Assembly (NCBI GenBank): GCA_963682175.1 | Contig: OY821789.1 | Location: 1-64,000 of the forward strand | Direction of reading: 5' to 3' | Length of the DNA: 64,000 nt | Origin: Triglochin maritima | Taxonomy: Eukaryota > Streptophyta > Magnoliopsida > Alismatales > Juncaginaceae | Shown here: positions 51,963-62,058 of the stretch, in pieces | Layout: every line of letters begins with the position of its first letter | How positions within the stretch are numbered: position 1 is the first letter of the stretch | Translations under genes and position numbers: made by a program | The notes under the pieces: generated by a model | Database searches by the model: none | What the model saw: only the letters and a program-made list of their open reading frames with translations | What the model was told of the DNA's origin: nothing

Positions 51963-54622
51963 CATTTTCGTCGTATAAAATCTAATTGTGTAATCAGACT
52001 CCTCAAAAAATAAAGAAATAGTGACATTTTTAGAAACTGAGGGTTTTTACAGAAATTCGTGTGCTATAGCCTTTGGGTTTTTTGTAAATAAGGAAATATC
52101 CAAAAATCAGTCTTCGAACGCATCAGTTTAACATTTTCGTCGTATAAAAATCATTTGTGTCATCAGACGCCTCAAAAAATAACGAAATAGTGGCATTTTT
52201 AGAAACTGAGGGTTTTTACAGAAATTCGTGTGCTGTAGCCTTTGGTGTTTTGCTAGAAACCCCAATATCAGAAAATCTGTCTCCGAACGCATATCTTTAA
52301 CATTTTCGTCGTATAAAATCTATTTGTGTCATCAGATCCCTCAAAAAATAAAGAAATAGTGACATTTTTAAAAACTAACGGTTTTTACAGAAATTCGTGT
52401 GTGACATAGCCTTTCTGTTTTGCTAAAAAACCAATATCAAAAAATCTGTCTCCAAACGCATATTTTTAACATTTTCGTCGTTTAAAATTCATTTGTGTCA
52501 TCAGACCCTCAAAAAATAAAGAAATAGTGACATTTTTAGAAACTGAGGGTTTTTACAGAAATTCGTGACCCTTAGGGTTTTTTATAAATAAGGAAATATC
52601 CAAAAATAAGTCTTCGAACGCATAAGTTTAACATTTTCGTCGTATAAAATTCATTTGTGTCATCAGACCCCTCAAAAAATAAAGAAATAGTGACGTTTTT
52701 AAAAACTAACGGTTTTTACGGAAATTCGTGTGTGACATAGCCTTTGGTGTTTTGCTAAAAAACCAATATCAAAAAATCTGTCTCCGAGCGCATATTTTTA
52801 ACATTTTCGTCGTTTAAAATAAAGAAAATAGTAACATTTTTAGAAACTAGGGTTTTTTATAGAAATTCGTGTAATATACCTTTGGGTTTTTTATAAATAA
52901 GGAAATATCCAAAAATCAGTCTTCGAACGCATAAGTTTAACATTTTCGTCGTATAAATTCATTTGTGTCATTAGACCCCTCAAAAAATAAAGAAATAGTG
53001 ACGTTTTTAAAAACTAACGGTTTTTACGGAAATTCGTGTGTGACATAGCCTTTGGTGTTTTCCTAAAAAACCAATATCAAAAAATCTGTCTCCGAGCGCA
53101 TATTTTTAACATTTTTGTCGTTTAAAATAAAGAAAATAGTAACATTTTTAGAAACTAGGGTTTTTTATAGAAATTCGTGTGATATACCTTTGGGTTTTTT
53201 ATAAATAAGGAAATATTCAAAAATCAGTCTTCGAACGCATCAGTTTAACATTTTTATTGTATAAAATCCAATTGTGTCTTCAGACCTCTCAAAAAATAAA
53301 GAAATAGTGACGTTTTTAAAAACGAACGTTTTTTACAGAAATCCGTGCGCTATAGCCTTTACTTTTTTATAGATAAGGAAATATCAAAAAACTGTCTTCG
53401 AACACATGGGTTTAACATTATCCTCGTATAAAATACATTTGTGTCATAGGACCCTTTAAAAAATAAACAAATAGTGACGTTTTTAAAAACTAACGGTTTT
53501 TTACGGAAATTCGTGTGTGACATAGCCTTTGGTGTTTTGTTTTGCTAAAAAACCAATATTAAAACTTTTGTCTCCGAACGCATTTTTTTAACATTTTCGT
53601 TGTTTGAAATTCATTTGTGTCATCAGACCACTCAAAAAATAAAGAAAATAGTGACATTTTTAGAAACTGAGGGTTTTTATAGAAATTCGTGTGTTATAGC
53701 CTTTGGGTTTTTTTATAAATAAGGGAATATCCAAAAATCAGTCTTCGAATGCATCAGTTTAACATTTTTGACGTATAAAATTCATTTGTGTCATCAGACC
53801 CCTCAAAAAATAAAGAAATAATAACGTTTTTAAAAACTAACGGTTTTTACATAAATTCGTGTGTGACGTAGCCTTTGGTGTTTTGCTAAAAACCCAATAT
53901 CAAAAAATCTGTCTCCGAACGCATATGTTTAACATTTTCGTCGTATAAAATCTAATTGTGTGATCAGACTCCTCAAAAAATAAAGAAATAGTGATGTTTT
54001 TAAAAACTAACGATTTTACGGAAATTCGTGTATATGTTTAGCATTTTCATCGTAAAAAATCCAATAGTGTCATCAGACCTCTCAAAAAATAAAAAATATG
54101 TACATTTTTAATAATTTAGGGTTAAAACAGACATTCGTGCGCTATAGCCTTTGTTTTTTTATAAATAAGGAAAAATCAAAAAAACTATCTTCGAACGCAT
54201 CAGTTTAACATTTACGTCGTATGAATTTCATTTGTGTCATAGGACCCCTCAAAAAATAAAGAAATAGTGACATTTTTAAAAACTAACGGTTTTTACAGAA
54301 ATTCGTGTGTGACATAGCCTTTGGTGTTTTGCTAAAAAACCAATATCAAAAAATTTGTCTCCGAACGCATATGTTTAACATTTTCGTCGTTTAAAATTCA
54401 TTTGTGTCATCAGAGCCCTCAAAAAATAAAGAAATAGTGACATTTTTGAAACTGAGGTTTTTTTACAGAAATTCGTGTGCTATAACCTTTGGTTTTTTTA
54501 TAAATAAAGAAATACCAAAAAAAATGTCTTCGAACACATCAGTTTAACATTTTCGTCGTATAAAATGCATTTGTCATCAGACCCCTCAAAAAATAAAGAA
54601 ATAGTGACGTTTTCAAAAACTG
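51963..54622. repeat. Subtelomeric satellite, inner block beyond the solo LTR
   Basis: The same A/B monomer family resumes exactly where it was interrupted by the LTR. Monomers here are more diverged and some are shortened. Two successive dimers near 52615-53220 lack the catttgtgtcatcagacccctc segment, reading gtttaaaataaagaaaatag instead, and repeat at about 310 bp. The array ends near 54622 (gacgttttcaaaaactga), where transposon sequence begins. The decay toward the gene side fits an older array edge. Confidence 0.9.
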
Positions 54623-54864
54623 AATTGTTATTCGTCATCGTAAAACTACTTAAATCGCCCCAACAGATTACCATTTCGCCCATCTACCCTTTCTACTTAT
54701 ATAACTCTTCATTTCACTTTTTTAACACAATTTTCTCTTCATATCACTCTTATATTTACCAGATATAATGTCTCGGAGGCCAGGAAAAGAACCAGCGGAC
54801 ACCCCGAACTACTCACATCTGGTAAATTGCCTTGTTTATTTTAATTAATTTAAATAAAAAAATT

Positions 54865-55006
54865 GGGTCGGGCGTCTTGGGGGAGGCGGTTTCCGCGGCC
54901 GCCCGATTGTTGGGTCGGGCGTCTCCCGTGGACGCCCGAGCCTTAGCCAAAACATCTGCTGGAGACGCCTCCCACGTAGGGCAGGCGTCTCCTGCAGACG
55001 CCCCGA
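54865..55006. repeat. GGCGTC/GACGCC hairpin cluster, left end of the element
   Basis: A GC-rich island in AT-rich DNA, inside the first intron of the PMD pseudogene. It contains perfect inverted pairs: GGGCGTC 54917-54923 with GACGCCC 54931-54937, and GGCGTCT 54984-54990 with AGACGCC 54996-55002. Further gggcgtc and gacgcc copies lie at about 54869 and 54964. A matching cluster lies at the other end of the element. Confidence 0.8.
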
Positions 55007-55030
55007 TTATTATTTTTTGAATTTATATAA

Positions 55031-55345
55031 ATTGATTATAAATTGTGATAAATTTAAAATAAATTGAATATTATGTTAATAATGAGTTAAATTAGTTTAG
55101 TAAATCCTTTATTGATTATAAATTGTTATAATTAATAAATAAATCGATTATTAAGTTAATAATTAGTTTTAGTAATGAATTATTGATAAAAAGTTGTGAC
55201 AATCACTAAATAAATTGATTATTATGTTAGTAATTAGTTGCGTACAATTTTAGTAAAGGATTATTGATTAATTGTGATAATTGCTAAATAAATCGATTAT
55301 TAAGTTAATAATTAGTTTAATTATTTTAGTAAATCCATTAATAAA
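55031..55345. repeat. AT-rich imperfect minisatellite, ~80-bp units
   Basis: Four imperfect units start with attgattata-like strings at 55031, 55111, 55182 and 55263. Each continues through aataaatcgattattaagtt and ttagtaaatcc-like strings. The stretch lies within the presumed first intron of the PMD pseudogene and has no coding sign. Confidence 0.7.
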
Positions 55346-57434
55346 TTTGTATTTGTAAAATTGAATTAATAGTCATCGGGTTACCGTGGAGGAAAAGGGA
55401 AATCAATTCCCTTACGCGCGGTATGTAGTGTAGCAGACGAGTCAGGTCCTCGTCATCCACGTACACGTGGTATTTCTGCTTCAGTTAGGAGAGAGAGATC
55501 TGTTATGTCGTCGTCAGACACTTGGGGATTCTTTCGACGACGAGGATGATTCAGATGAGTTGAGGAGTCACGACCAGAGTGACGATGGGGGGCGGTATGA
55601 CTTGGGGCCACAGGAGGAGGCGATACATCAGTCCGGTCGAGGACGGGGGCGGCATTGTGGTCCTTCGGCTGAGTGGGTCATTAGGAAGGATCGAGGTGGC
55701 CGGTTTGTAACCGGTGATTCTAGTTCGTGCATTGCAGACGCCCGAGCTCAGAAGAAAAAGAGGGGTGAGGACGAGTCTTGGATCGTCACTGATATTATGC
55801 TCGGTGGTCCTATAGATGGCAGCGTCATTCCGAGTTTCGGAGGACACATTGCCAGACGCATCTGGGATGGCGAGGATCGGAAGGTTTTGAAGTGTCATAA
55901 TCGGCACAGAGCATGTACGACATTGCAGGCATGGCGTTCAGTGATGACTGATGATATGACGGCGACTGTGGTTGACAGTGGATTGGGTCACTTGCCATAC
56001 AACATGTTTTCCTGCATCGACATGCCGTTGATTTAGGCTTTCGTGGAGCAGTGGCAGCCTGACACCAACACTTTCCACTTGTCGTTCGGAGAGATGACGA
56101 TCATGTATCATGACGTCTTTCAGATTCTGCACAATCCTGTCGAAGGTCCTATGGTCAGTGCGCAGGCGCCGACATCTGAGCTGAAGTTATATGTATTTGA
56201 GTCACTGGGTGTCAGCCTCGAGGGTCTTGGGCGAGATAGCTCATTTTGGAGTGGCGGTGGTGTTAGTATTGATGTTGTGGACGAGTGTTGCAGACGGGGG
56301 CGACAACCACGGACTGAGGATACGCAGATGACTGCTTACCTATTCTTATTGGTAGGCTGCATCTTATTTGTCGACAAGAGCAGTTCCAGAGTCAGACCAC
56401 GCGACCTATTGGAGGCGAGGGACCCAGATACCATTGGTCAGTACTCATGGGGGTCGGCGACGTTGGCATATCTGTATCGCCAGCTGGGTATATCTAGTCG
56501 TGCTGATTGTGGTCAGAATACGGGTTGTCTTACACTGCTGCAGGCTTGGATATATGAGTATTTTCCTGCTTTCCGCCCACATCGTGAGCGGAAAATTGTT
56601 GAGCGTGGTCATTCTCGTTCGCGTATGTGGGCTGTCCGGGCCGAGGTAAGAGTGAGGGTCGACTTCTTTCTATTCGTAGACGGCTAGATCAGATGACTGC
56701 ATCGCAGGTATATAATGTATATATCATTCACGTTTATTTAAATTTTAACTTTATTATTATTAACGTATAAACGTTTAGGTGGAGTGGTTGCTGTATGGTC
56801 CCGAGCCTGTTGTAGCTGTGCCGAGGACTACATTTATGGGCGTTATTCGTTATAGGGATATCACAGAGCCTTATTTACCTGATCGCGTGTTACGTCAGTT
56901 AGGTTACGTTCAGGTGATCCCGGTTGACATCCCGACGCCCGAGAATGCAGTACGGTCTGCGACTGCGACGACGTAAGACGTCAGGCATATCGTTTCGTTC
57001 GCGGATTCGGTTTGGAGGACATTTCCTAGAGTAGGACGACTACACCTGAACGATTTGAGTCGTAGCCGCGACCCCTCCACTTGTGCTGCAGATTATTTGC
57101 AGTGGTTCAGTAGGTGCTCACATCCACTTATCGTATGTGGTATCATTCCGAGATCGGAGAGACCACTGGATAGGACATGTGCCAATGCGGTAAGTTTATC
57201 TAAATTTTTTTTAATTGTAATGTATATTTTGTTATTATTGTTAATGTACGCTAATTTTTATTTTATATACAGTGGATGAGTAGGGCGATACGGTGTACGT
57301 AGCCGTTCTTGCGGCAGAGAGACAGGATGCCGACTGAGGATACGAGACTTGAATGTACAGATTGGGATCGCCTCATCGAGGATTGGAACAACCAATTAGG
57401 CATTTCGGACCATGATTTAGATGTTGAGCTGTAG

Positions 57435-57632
57435 TTGACTTGCTTTTACTATCGTTTTGTTCTCTGTTGCACTGTGACTACATTTGTTGGTATTTGCTTA
57501 TGCTTATTTGTGTACTCTTATTATTTATTTCTTACGAACATATCTTCTACGTATTTTTTTGACTATCGTATTTTTAAAATTTATTTGTCACGAAAATATC
57601 TTCAACTTATTTCTTTAGATAACAAATAATAT
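57435..57632. other. Spacer between convergent transposon genes
   Basis: A T-rich 198-bp gap between the stop of the PMD pseudogene (+) and the stop of the transposase remnant (-). It is suitable for the 3' ends of both transcripts. No gene or clear repeat is seen. The short + strand frame starting at 57435 looks incidental. Confidence 0.6.
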
Positions 57633-58356
57633 TTAAACTCTGCTCCCACTACTACCAGACCGACCACGACCTCGCTCAGCATACTCGAAGGCACTCGGGT
57701 CCCGACGTGTCGACTTTCCCCTAGGTCGACCCCGTACCTTAATATTTTCTGCGGGTTCTCCATAGTTCGACTGATCGGGGTGTAACTGTTCGTATAAAAT
57801 ACGAGAGACACTACGAATTACTGCAGGGTCGCTCTCCGAAATCTCATCAACTAGCTTCCGAAAATGCTCGACGTCTTGTATTGACTGATCCATAAACTCT
57901 GACATCTGGACTCATTCTCCAATGACAAGTGTTTTCCAGAATGGATGAATCTTCTCTAAATAAATTTCATCACCTGACGCAAAACACTCGTACATGGTAC
58001 AAGCACAAGGAATCTCATGTGTTGTCAGGAAAACACACTCACAACGATATTCAACTTCATCACTTAGTCTTGCATTCTCTTCAACTCCTGAGTCAATAAC
58101 GACAAGCAGTGATGCGAAACTCGGCCATTTATATGCTGAAACAAAGGACCAATGTAGTTTGTCACAATTCGACGTCTCGAATCTTCAAGAAAGTTTCAAA
58201 TATTAGTGTAGGCGTCCGGCTAAGACGCCTTCACCTTGGTGGAGGCGTCTGGCTAACACGCCTCCACCTATGTGTAGGCGGCTTAGCCAGACGCCCGAGT
58301 CGTAAAAAAAAATTCGCCCACGTTACCTCGCCGGATTCAGGTGCTTCGCTAGACAT
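57633..58356 (-). pseudogene. MULE transposase remnant, C-terminal part plus a first exon
   Basis: On the minus strand, the block NYIGPLFQHINGRVSHH, then after a frameshift a block with CECVFLTTHEIPCACTMY and IYLEKIHPFWKTLV, is the region around the SWIM-type zinc finger of MULE/FAR1-like transposases (CxC...CxC arrangement visible). It continues through an in-frame TGA (plus-strand 57912-57914) into MSEFMDQSIQDVEHF, KVRGRPRGKSTRRDPSAFEY and a stop at 57633. The basic RGRP segment is typical of the tail of this family. A 10-codon first exon (MSSEAPESGE, 58327-58356) with a GT donor lies upstream, separated by a hairpin-rich intron. The DDE catalytic core is absent, so an internal deletion has joined the 5' intron to the C-terminal end. 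Confidence 0.75.
58211..58298. repeat. GGCGTC/GACGCC hairpin cluster, right end of the element
   Basis: The counterpart of the left cluster, in the intron behind the first exon of the transposase remnant. Inverted pairs are GGCGTC 58211-58216 with GACGCC 58224-58229, and GGAGGCGT 58241-58248 with ACGCCTCC 58258-58265. Further ggcgg and agacgcccgag copies lie near 58276-58298. Confidence 0.8.
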
Positions 58357-58406
58357 TTTCGTGGTGTTGGTACTAGGAATGTGAGTAAAACTGAGTCAAA
58401 CACCTT

Positions 58407-58414
58407 ATTTAAAG
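58407..58414 (-). promoter_or_regulatory. TATA-like box of the transposase remnant
   Basis: TTTAAATA on the minus strand lies about 50 bp upstream of the ATG at 58356. It mirrors ttatataac near 54700 upstream of the PMD first exon. Each end of the element therefore appears to have carried its own promoter. Confidence 0.45.
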
Positions 58415-58490
58415 ACACGGGACGAAATGGGTATTAATTGATTTATTAAGGACAAAAAGGTCATTTTTTAGACGATTTAAGTAGGAGATA

Positions 58491-58930
58491 ATTGTGGCTC
58501 GTTAATAATACTTTTTAAGAATTTAAGATATACGGCGATGAACAGGTCGAGTAAGTTTCACGCCCAAAACCCAAAGAGACCAAAAAAACAATCGGAGCAT
58601 CCATTTGTTGTTCTTTTGTTTTCTGTTCGTTGGCGGCATCCCGACGAGGTACCACATCCAGATTCTCGTGTCCACCCTTTCTTTCAATTCGAGTTTAGGG
58701 TTTACTTTGGATGTGCATGTGCTGTGGCTGTGCACCACATTATTATTGATTTGTATTCTACATTCATTATATATCTTAAATTCTTAACCAAATCAAATGA
58801 AATAACAAACCAACGAATCAATTTCATTTATTTTTTGTGCTTAACCAAATCAGATGTTTCAATTTGAAGCGTCTGATCCTAATTCTTTGATTTTGTTTTA
58901 GGGAGGCAAAGACAACCAACAACTTCTGTA
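58491..58930 (+). promoter_or_regulatory. 5' region and probable 5'-UTR intron of the methyltransferase gene
   Basis: Sequence between the transposon end and the methyltransferase ATG. A GC-richer stretch at about 58540-58648 reads as 5' UTR. It is followed by a candidate donor (ccgacgag|gtacc, GT 58649-58650) and a good acceptor (ttttgttttag, AG 58900-58901), giving a roughly 253-bp 5'-UTR intron, a common plant arrangement. The last UTR exon is 58902-58930. No clear TATA box was found. The open frames here are not in phase with the protein. Confidence 0.5.
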
Positions 58931-61429
58931 ATGGACATTCCCATGGTTCCTTTGTCCTCTCTTTTTGACGACGACGATGCTGGTATTATTCTACTTCTTC
59001 TTTCTATACTGCATGTTCATGGATCTCTTTTCTCTTTTTACAAACTGATGATGCATAAAGGAGTGGGTGCTGATAACATCTACGAGGAGAAAACACACCC
59101 CTTTCCTTGTGGAACAGTAAGTTCTCCTCCTTGTCTTTTAGAAATTTATTTATTACTCAATGAAAATTTTAATCTCTATTTTTTATATGTGCAGGATATA
59201 TGTGTTCGAGAGTTTTCATTTCACCAGCTCAATGCAAACTTACTATGGCCTGGAACTTTTCAATTTAGTGAATGGTTGCTTCAAAATCACTCTATATTAG
59301 AAGGAAGACGTATCTTGGAACTCGGGAGGTACAATTCATGACAAAATCATTTCATGTTGCTATTGATTTTTTGGTTCATGGTAGTATGGTGTCTAAATGT
59401 TGATTTTTCTACATAGACCTTCGTTATATAGTAAAAGCCATAGATAATATGATTGTACATGGTATTTACTGTATAGTATTATAATATAATCGCAAAATGA
59501 AACATGTTCGAGAGGCAATACTACCTCCACTTTAACTACCTATCTTTGAAGAGCATCAATTTATTTTCTTATTACACTCGATTATTGATTCACACTCATG
59601 TATATATTTGTTAAATGCGTAAAGACCTCTTTTATTTGGGTATTTTTATGTGTACGCTCTTTTTATATGTTGTTTTACTCTTGTATCCTCCTTTCATCGC
59701 TCTACCCATTTATCCTCCTTATGTTTTCTGACTTAAAGTTATCTTTTGTTGAAATATGTTAGTCAAAAGTTATCTCCTTTTCTTCGTCTCCCTTCTTTCT
59801 TTGTATGAAATCCTATTTAACTGCACAACAACATTGACTATTCCTTGTTTTTCTGTGTAATATATAATCAGTCGTCGATGAATTGGATTTCTCAGATTTG
59901 TATCTTGAATTTCCACATCATTGTTTTTGCTTGGTTATCATCAGGAGTTCCCACATCTCCACAGTCCCCACTCGGTTACCAACAGCTATAAAGTGTCACT
60001 GCACCTTTCCATGATAATGTACATTTCTCTCAGGATGGCATATTCTTTAGAAAAATCTACTGTTGCATGAATTGGAAAGTATGTGTTCTTCAAATGCATG
60101 CAAGGTGTTTATGTAAAGGGCATTGTTAGTATTATTTCTTTGTAGGATCTTCAAAATAATTGTATGAGTTTTAACAGTGACGGGTAAATTATTTCTCATT
60201 CACAATCGCTAACATTTGCCATTAGTTGGTTGGCATCGAATGTTCTCATAAAAAAGATGTGTTACCTGATTAAGAAAGTTAAGAGGAAGATGGAGGATTT
60301 GAAGAAACTTGTTACGAAGTTGGTGAAGTTTAGCTTTGAAATTATCCTCTTTTTACTACTTTTATGTATACCCTGATACCCTCCTCCGTATATTCATTGT
60401 CTTAATCGTATATCCTCATTATTTTTCTAAGACATTCAAGAAGGAATTAGGGGATAGTAAGATCTTTGTCCACCTTACTGACTTGATTGGTTGTTGTTTA
60501 TTGAGTTCCAATCAGTTATAAGGCCACTTGATAGTGAGTTGGTTTCCATGGTGATCACTATTTCCTTTCATTTCTTGCAGTGGAACTGGGGCCCTAGCCA
60601 TTTTTGTAAGAAAACAATTTGGTGTTGACATCACCACATCTGATTTTGATGACGGTGAGATAGAAGATAATATTGCACACAATTGCAGAACTAATGGGCT
60701 AGAAATATTGCCACATATCAGGCGTACGTTTTCTCTATTTTTTTCTTACTTAAACGCAGATCACACTAAAATTTACTCTTGATGCTAATGGCTGTGTTGT
60801 AGAATACGAGTACTGCACTCATTATGTTGCTTCTGGAGTAGTCTTCTTGAAGTAGAAATTTTTTATCCAATTGATTTAGATATAATTGGGTTTTTATATC
60901 ACGTGTGTCATGCTCTTGAATTTTCAGATACATGGGGTGAGATCTTTCCAGTGAAGCATCCTGACTGGGACTTGATTATTGCGAACGATATCCTCCTGTG
61001 TAAGCTTTGTTCCTCAAATTCAAAATTGGAAAAGCATGTGCTCCTTTCCTTTTTACTGGGGTCGTTGTTGATCTCTGCTTCTATTGATGACCCATTACAG
61101 ATGTGAAACAGTATCCAAATTTAATAAAGACGTTGTGTTTTCTCCTTAAGCCCGCAAAACATGAGGATCGTCTCAAGGTTAAGAATAGAGTTTCAATTTC
61201 AGGTATAACTAGGTTTTGCAACCTATCTCAAAAAAATGAATGAAGGTTCAAAGTTCTAATACTACTTTCTCCTCCAGGGAAAGATGTGCAGTTACGATAT
61301 CCGATGTTTCTGATGAGCTGGCGGCGGAGGATAGGGAAGGAGGATGAGATGTTGTTTTTCAGAGGATGTGAAGATGCTGGTCTTTCTGTTGAACATCTTG
61401 GTTCTCGCATCTACCTAATCAACTATTAG
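58931..61429 (+). CDS. Methyltransf_16-family protein methyltransferase
   Basis: A class I SAM-dependent methyltransferase of the family that includes lysine methyltransferases of the METTL21/METTL22/EFM type. The likely role is protein lysine methylation in cytosol or nucleus; the substrate is unknown. Exons by GT-AG reading: 58931-58982, 59061-59116, 59195-59328, 60581-60723, 60928-60999, 61101-61202, 61278-61429. They total 711 nt, or 236 residues plus TAG, with every phase closing. Features in order: acidic start (FDDDDA), FSFHQLNANLLWPGT, SAM motif I LELGSGTGALAIF across the exon 3/4 junction, TTSDFDD, DNIAHNCRTNGL, WDLIIANDILLYVKQYPN, a C-terminal MSWRRRIGKEDEMLFFRGCE and an end at LINY. 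Lengths near 230-260 fit the family. The first intron is 78 nt with no stop, so retaining it gives a 262-residue form. The gene looks intact. Confidence 0.85.
59329..60580 (+). other. Large intron of the methyltransferase gene
   Basis: A 1252-bp intron splits the codon for serine in the GSGTG SAM-binding motif (..GGG AG | T GGA ACT..). The donor is ggag|gtacaa and the acceptor is tttcttgcag. It is AT-rich with no coding signal or recognised transposon. Confidence 0.75.
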
Positions 61430-61532
61430 GCTCCAAGATGCATGCTTTAGACAATTTCTTGGATTTTGAAAGTCGAAGTATGGCTAATTTGTCTTCTGAT
61501 GCAACATTCAATCCTTGCTACTAGTGGATTTT

Positions 61533-61902
61533 ACTGAAGATAATGCTTATGTAAGGTATCCAATTTAAGTACTTCAGTATGAACCTGTTTAAGAAGAATG
61601 ATCAGTGTTGGATGTTTTGGTTCATTTTGAAAAATACAGATTTGTGAAGTATAGTTTGTTTGTAGCTTTATCTAAAGTTTTCGTGGCTGAACCACGAATG
61701 GTTTAGCATAGTGTATATGACTCGAAACCAAAATACAATGTTAAGATTTGATGTCATTCTCTTCAAGTAAAAATACTTAGGCAATAAATAATGTCATTTT
61801 AGTGCACTCAGGAGGTTTGTTAAAGGAAGAGATATGTCCTAAACCCTAAACCCTAATAAAAAGAGTGCGCAAATAGCTTCACTGAAGATAATGCTTATGT
61901 AA
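61533..61902 (+). repeat. 22-bp direct repeat flanking ~330 bp
   Basis: An exact 22-bp string beginning actgaagataat and ending cttatgtaa occurs at 61533-61554 and 61881-61902. The segment between contains the interstitial telomere-like motif. It looks like the footprint of a local duplication or repair event in the methyltransferase 3' region. Confidence 0.8.
61838..61856 (+). repeat. Interstitial telomere-like motif
   Basis: CCTAAACCCTAAACCCTAA is about 2.7 heptamers of the telomere repeat in the same orientation as the chromosome end, about 50.6 kb inward of the main array. It may be a telo-box, a repair scar or chance. It lies in a 3' region, which makes a promoter role less likely. Confidence 0.75.
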
Positions 61903-62011
61903 ACGTACATATATATATTAATCAACTCAACGCAGTAAATGTTCACAGAGAGCTGAAAATTAACATTAACAGTAAAACACAATCACAGAACATTACAAGC
62001 CCTTAACAACA

Positions 62012-62017
62012 TTTATT
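62012..62017 (-). terminator. Probable PEPCK polyadenylation signal
   Basis: AATAAA on the minus strand, about 45 bp downstream of the TGA stop at 62059-62061, a typical plant spacing. Confidence 0.45.
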
Positions 62018-62058
62018 ACATTCATATTGCCAGCCCAATTTGCTTTTGTTGATATGGA

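Larger units (their letters stand above)
54768..57434 (+). pseudogene. Plant mobile domain (PMD, MAIN-like) pseudogene
   Basis: PMD proteins occur as host genes (MAIN, MAIL1) and as cargo of plant transposons. This is the transposon type. A first exon at 54768-54821 begins MSRRPGKEPADTPNYSHL and ends at a GT donor; its intron holds hairpins and AT-rich repeats. The PMD core runs from about 55520. Recognisable PMD blocks are IPSFGGHIARRIWDG, AFVEQWQPDTNTFHLSFGEM, CLTLLQAWIYEYFPAF, RLLSIRRRLDQMTASQ, EWLLYGP, and a C-terminal tail ending at 57434. An intron at about 56708-56778 and another at about 57190-57271 have plausible GT-AG ends. Breaks: frameshift near 55540, in-frame TAG 56034-56036, frameshift near 56650, TAA 56974-56976 and a TAG near 57299. 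It is not functional as a PMD protein. Confidence 0.85.
54630..58490. mobile_element. Decayed PMD/MULE composite transposon
   Basis: A 3.9-kb block between satellite and genes. It holds a PMD pseudogene (+) and the C-terminal piece of a MULE transposase (-), pointing at each other. The ends share inverted matches: CTACTTAAATCG at 54646-54657 and its complement at 58473-58484, and CCATTTCG at 54671-54678 and its complement at 58423-58430. Behind each end comes a TATA-like sequence, a short ATG exon with a GT donor, and a GGCGTC hairpin cluster. The convergent two-gene plan recalls MuDR. I found no clear target duplication, so the exact borders are uncertain. The transposase catalytic core is missing, so the element cannot be autonomous. 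Confidence 0.7.
61430..62058. other. Intergenic region between convergent gene 3' ends
   Basis: Holds the 3' UTR of the methyltransferase (+) and of PEPCK (-). A minus-strand AATAAA (TTTATT, 62012-62017) about 45 bp past the PEPCK stop is a likely polyadenylation signal. Two copies of a 22-bp direct repeat and a short interstitial telomeric motif lie here and are listed separately. No additional gene is seen. Confidence 0.65.

Noticed and set aside
55551..56132. Minus-strand frames opposite the PMD core
   Set aside because: They are antisense shadows; the plus strand carries the recognisable PMD blocks.
54600..58560. 9-bp MULE target duplication at the element borders
   Set aside because: I compared the flanks near 54620 and 58500 and found no convincing matching 8-11 bp, so no target duplication is claimed.
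58538..58867. 109-codon plus-strand frame upstream of the methyltransferase
   Set aside because: It spans the probable 5' UTR and its intron and resembles no family. The frame crosses a good candidate donor.
60336..60521. 61-codon frame
   Set aside because: Located in the large methyltransferase intron, with low-complexity hydrophobic content.
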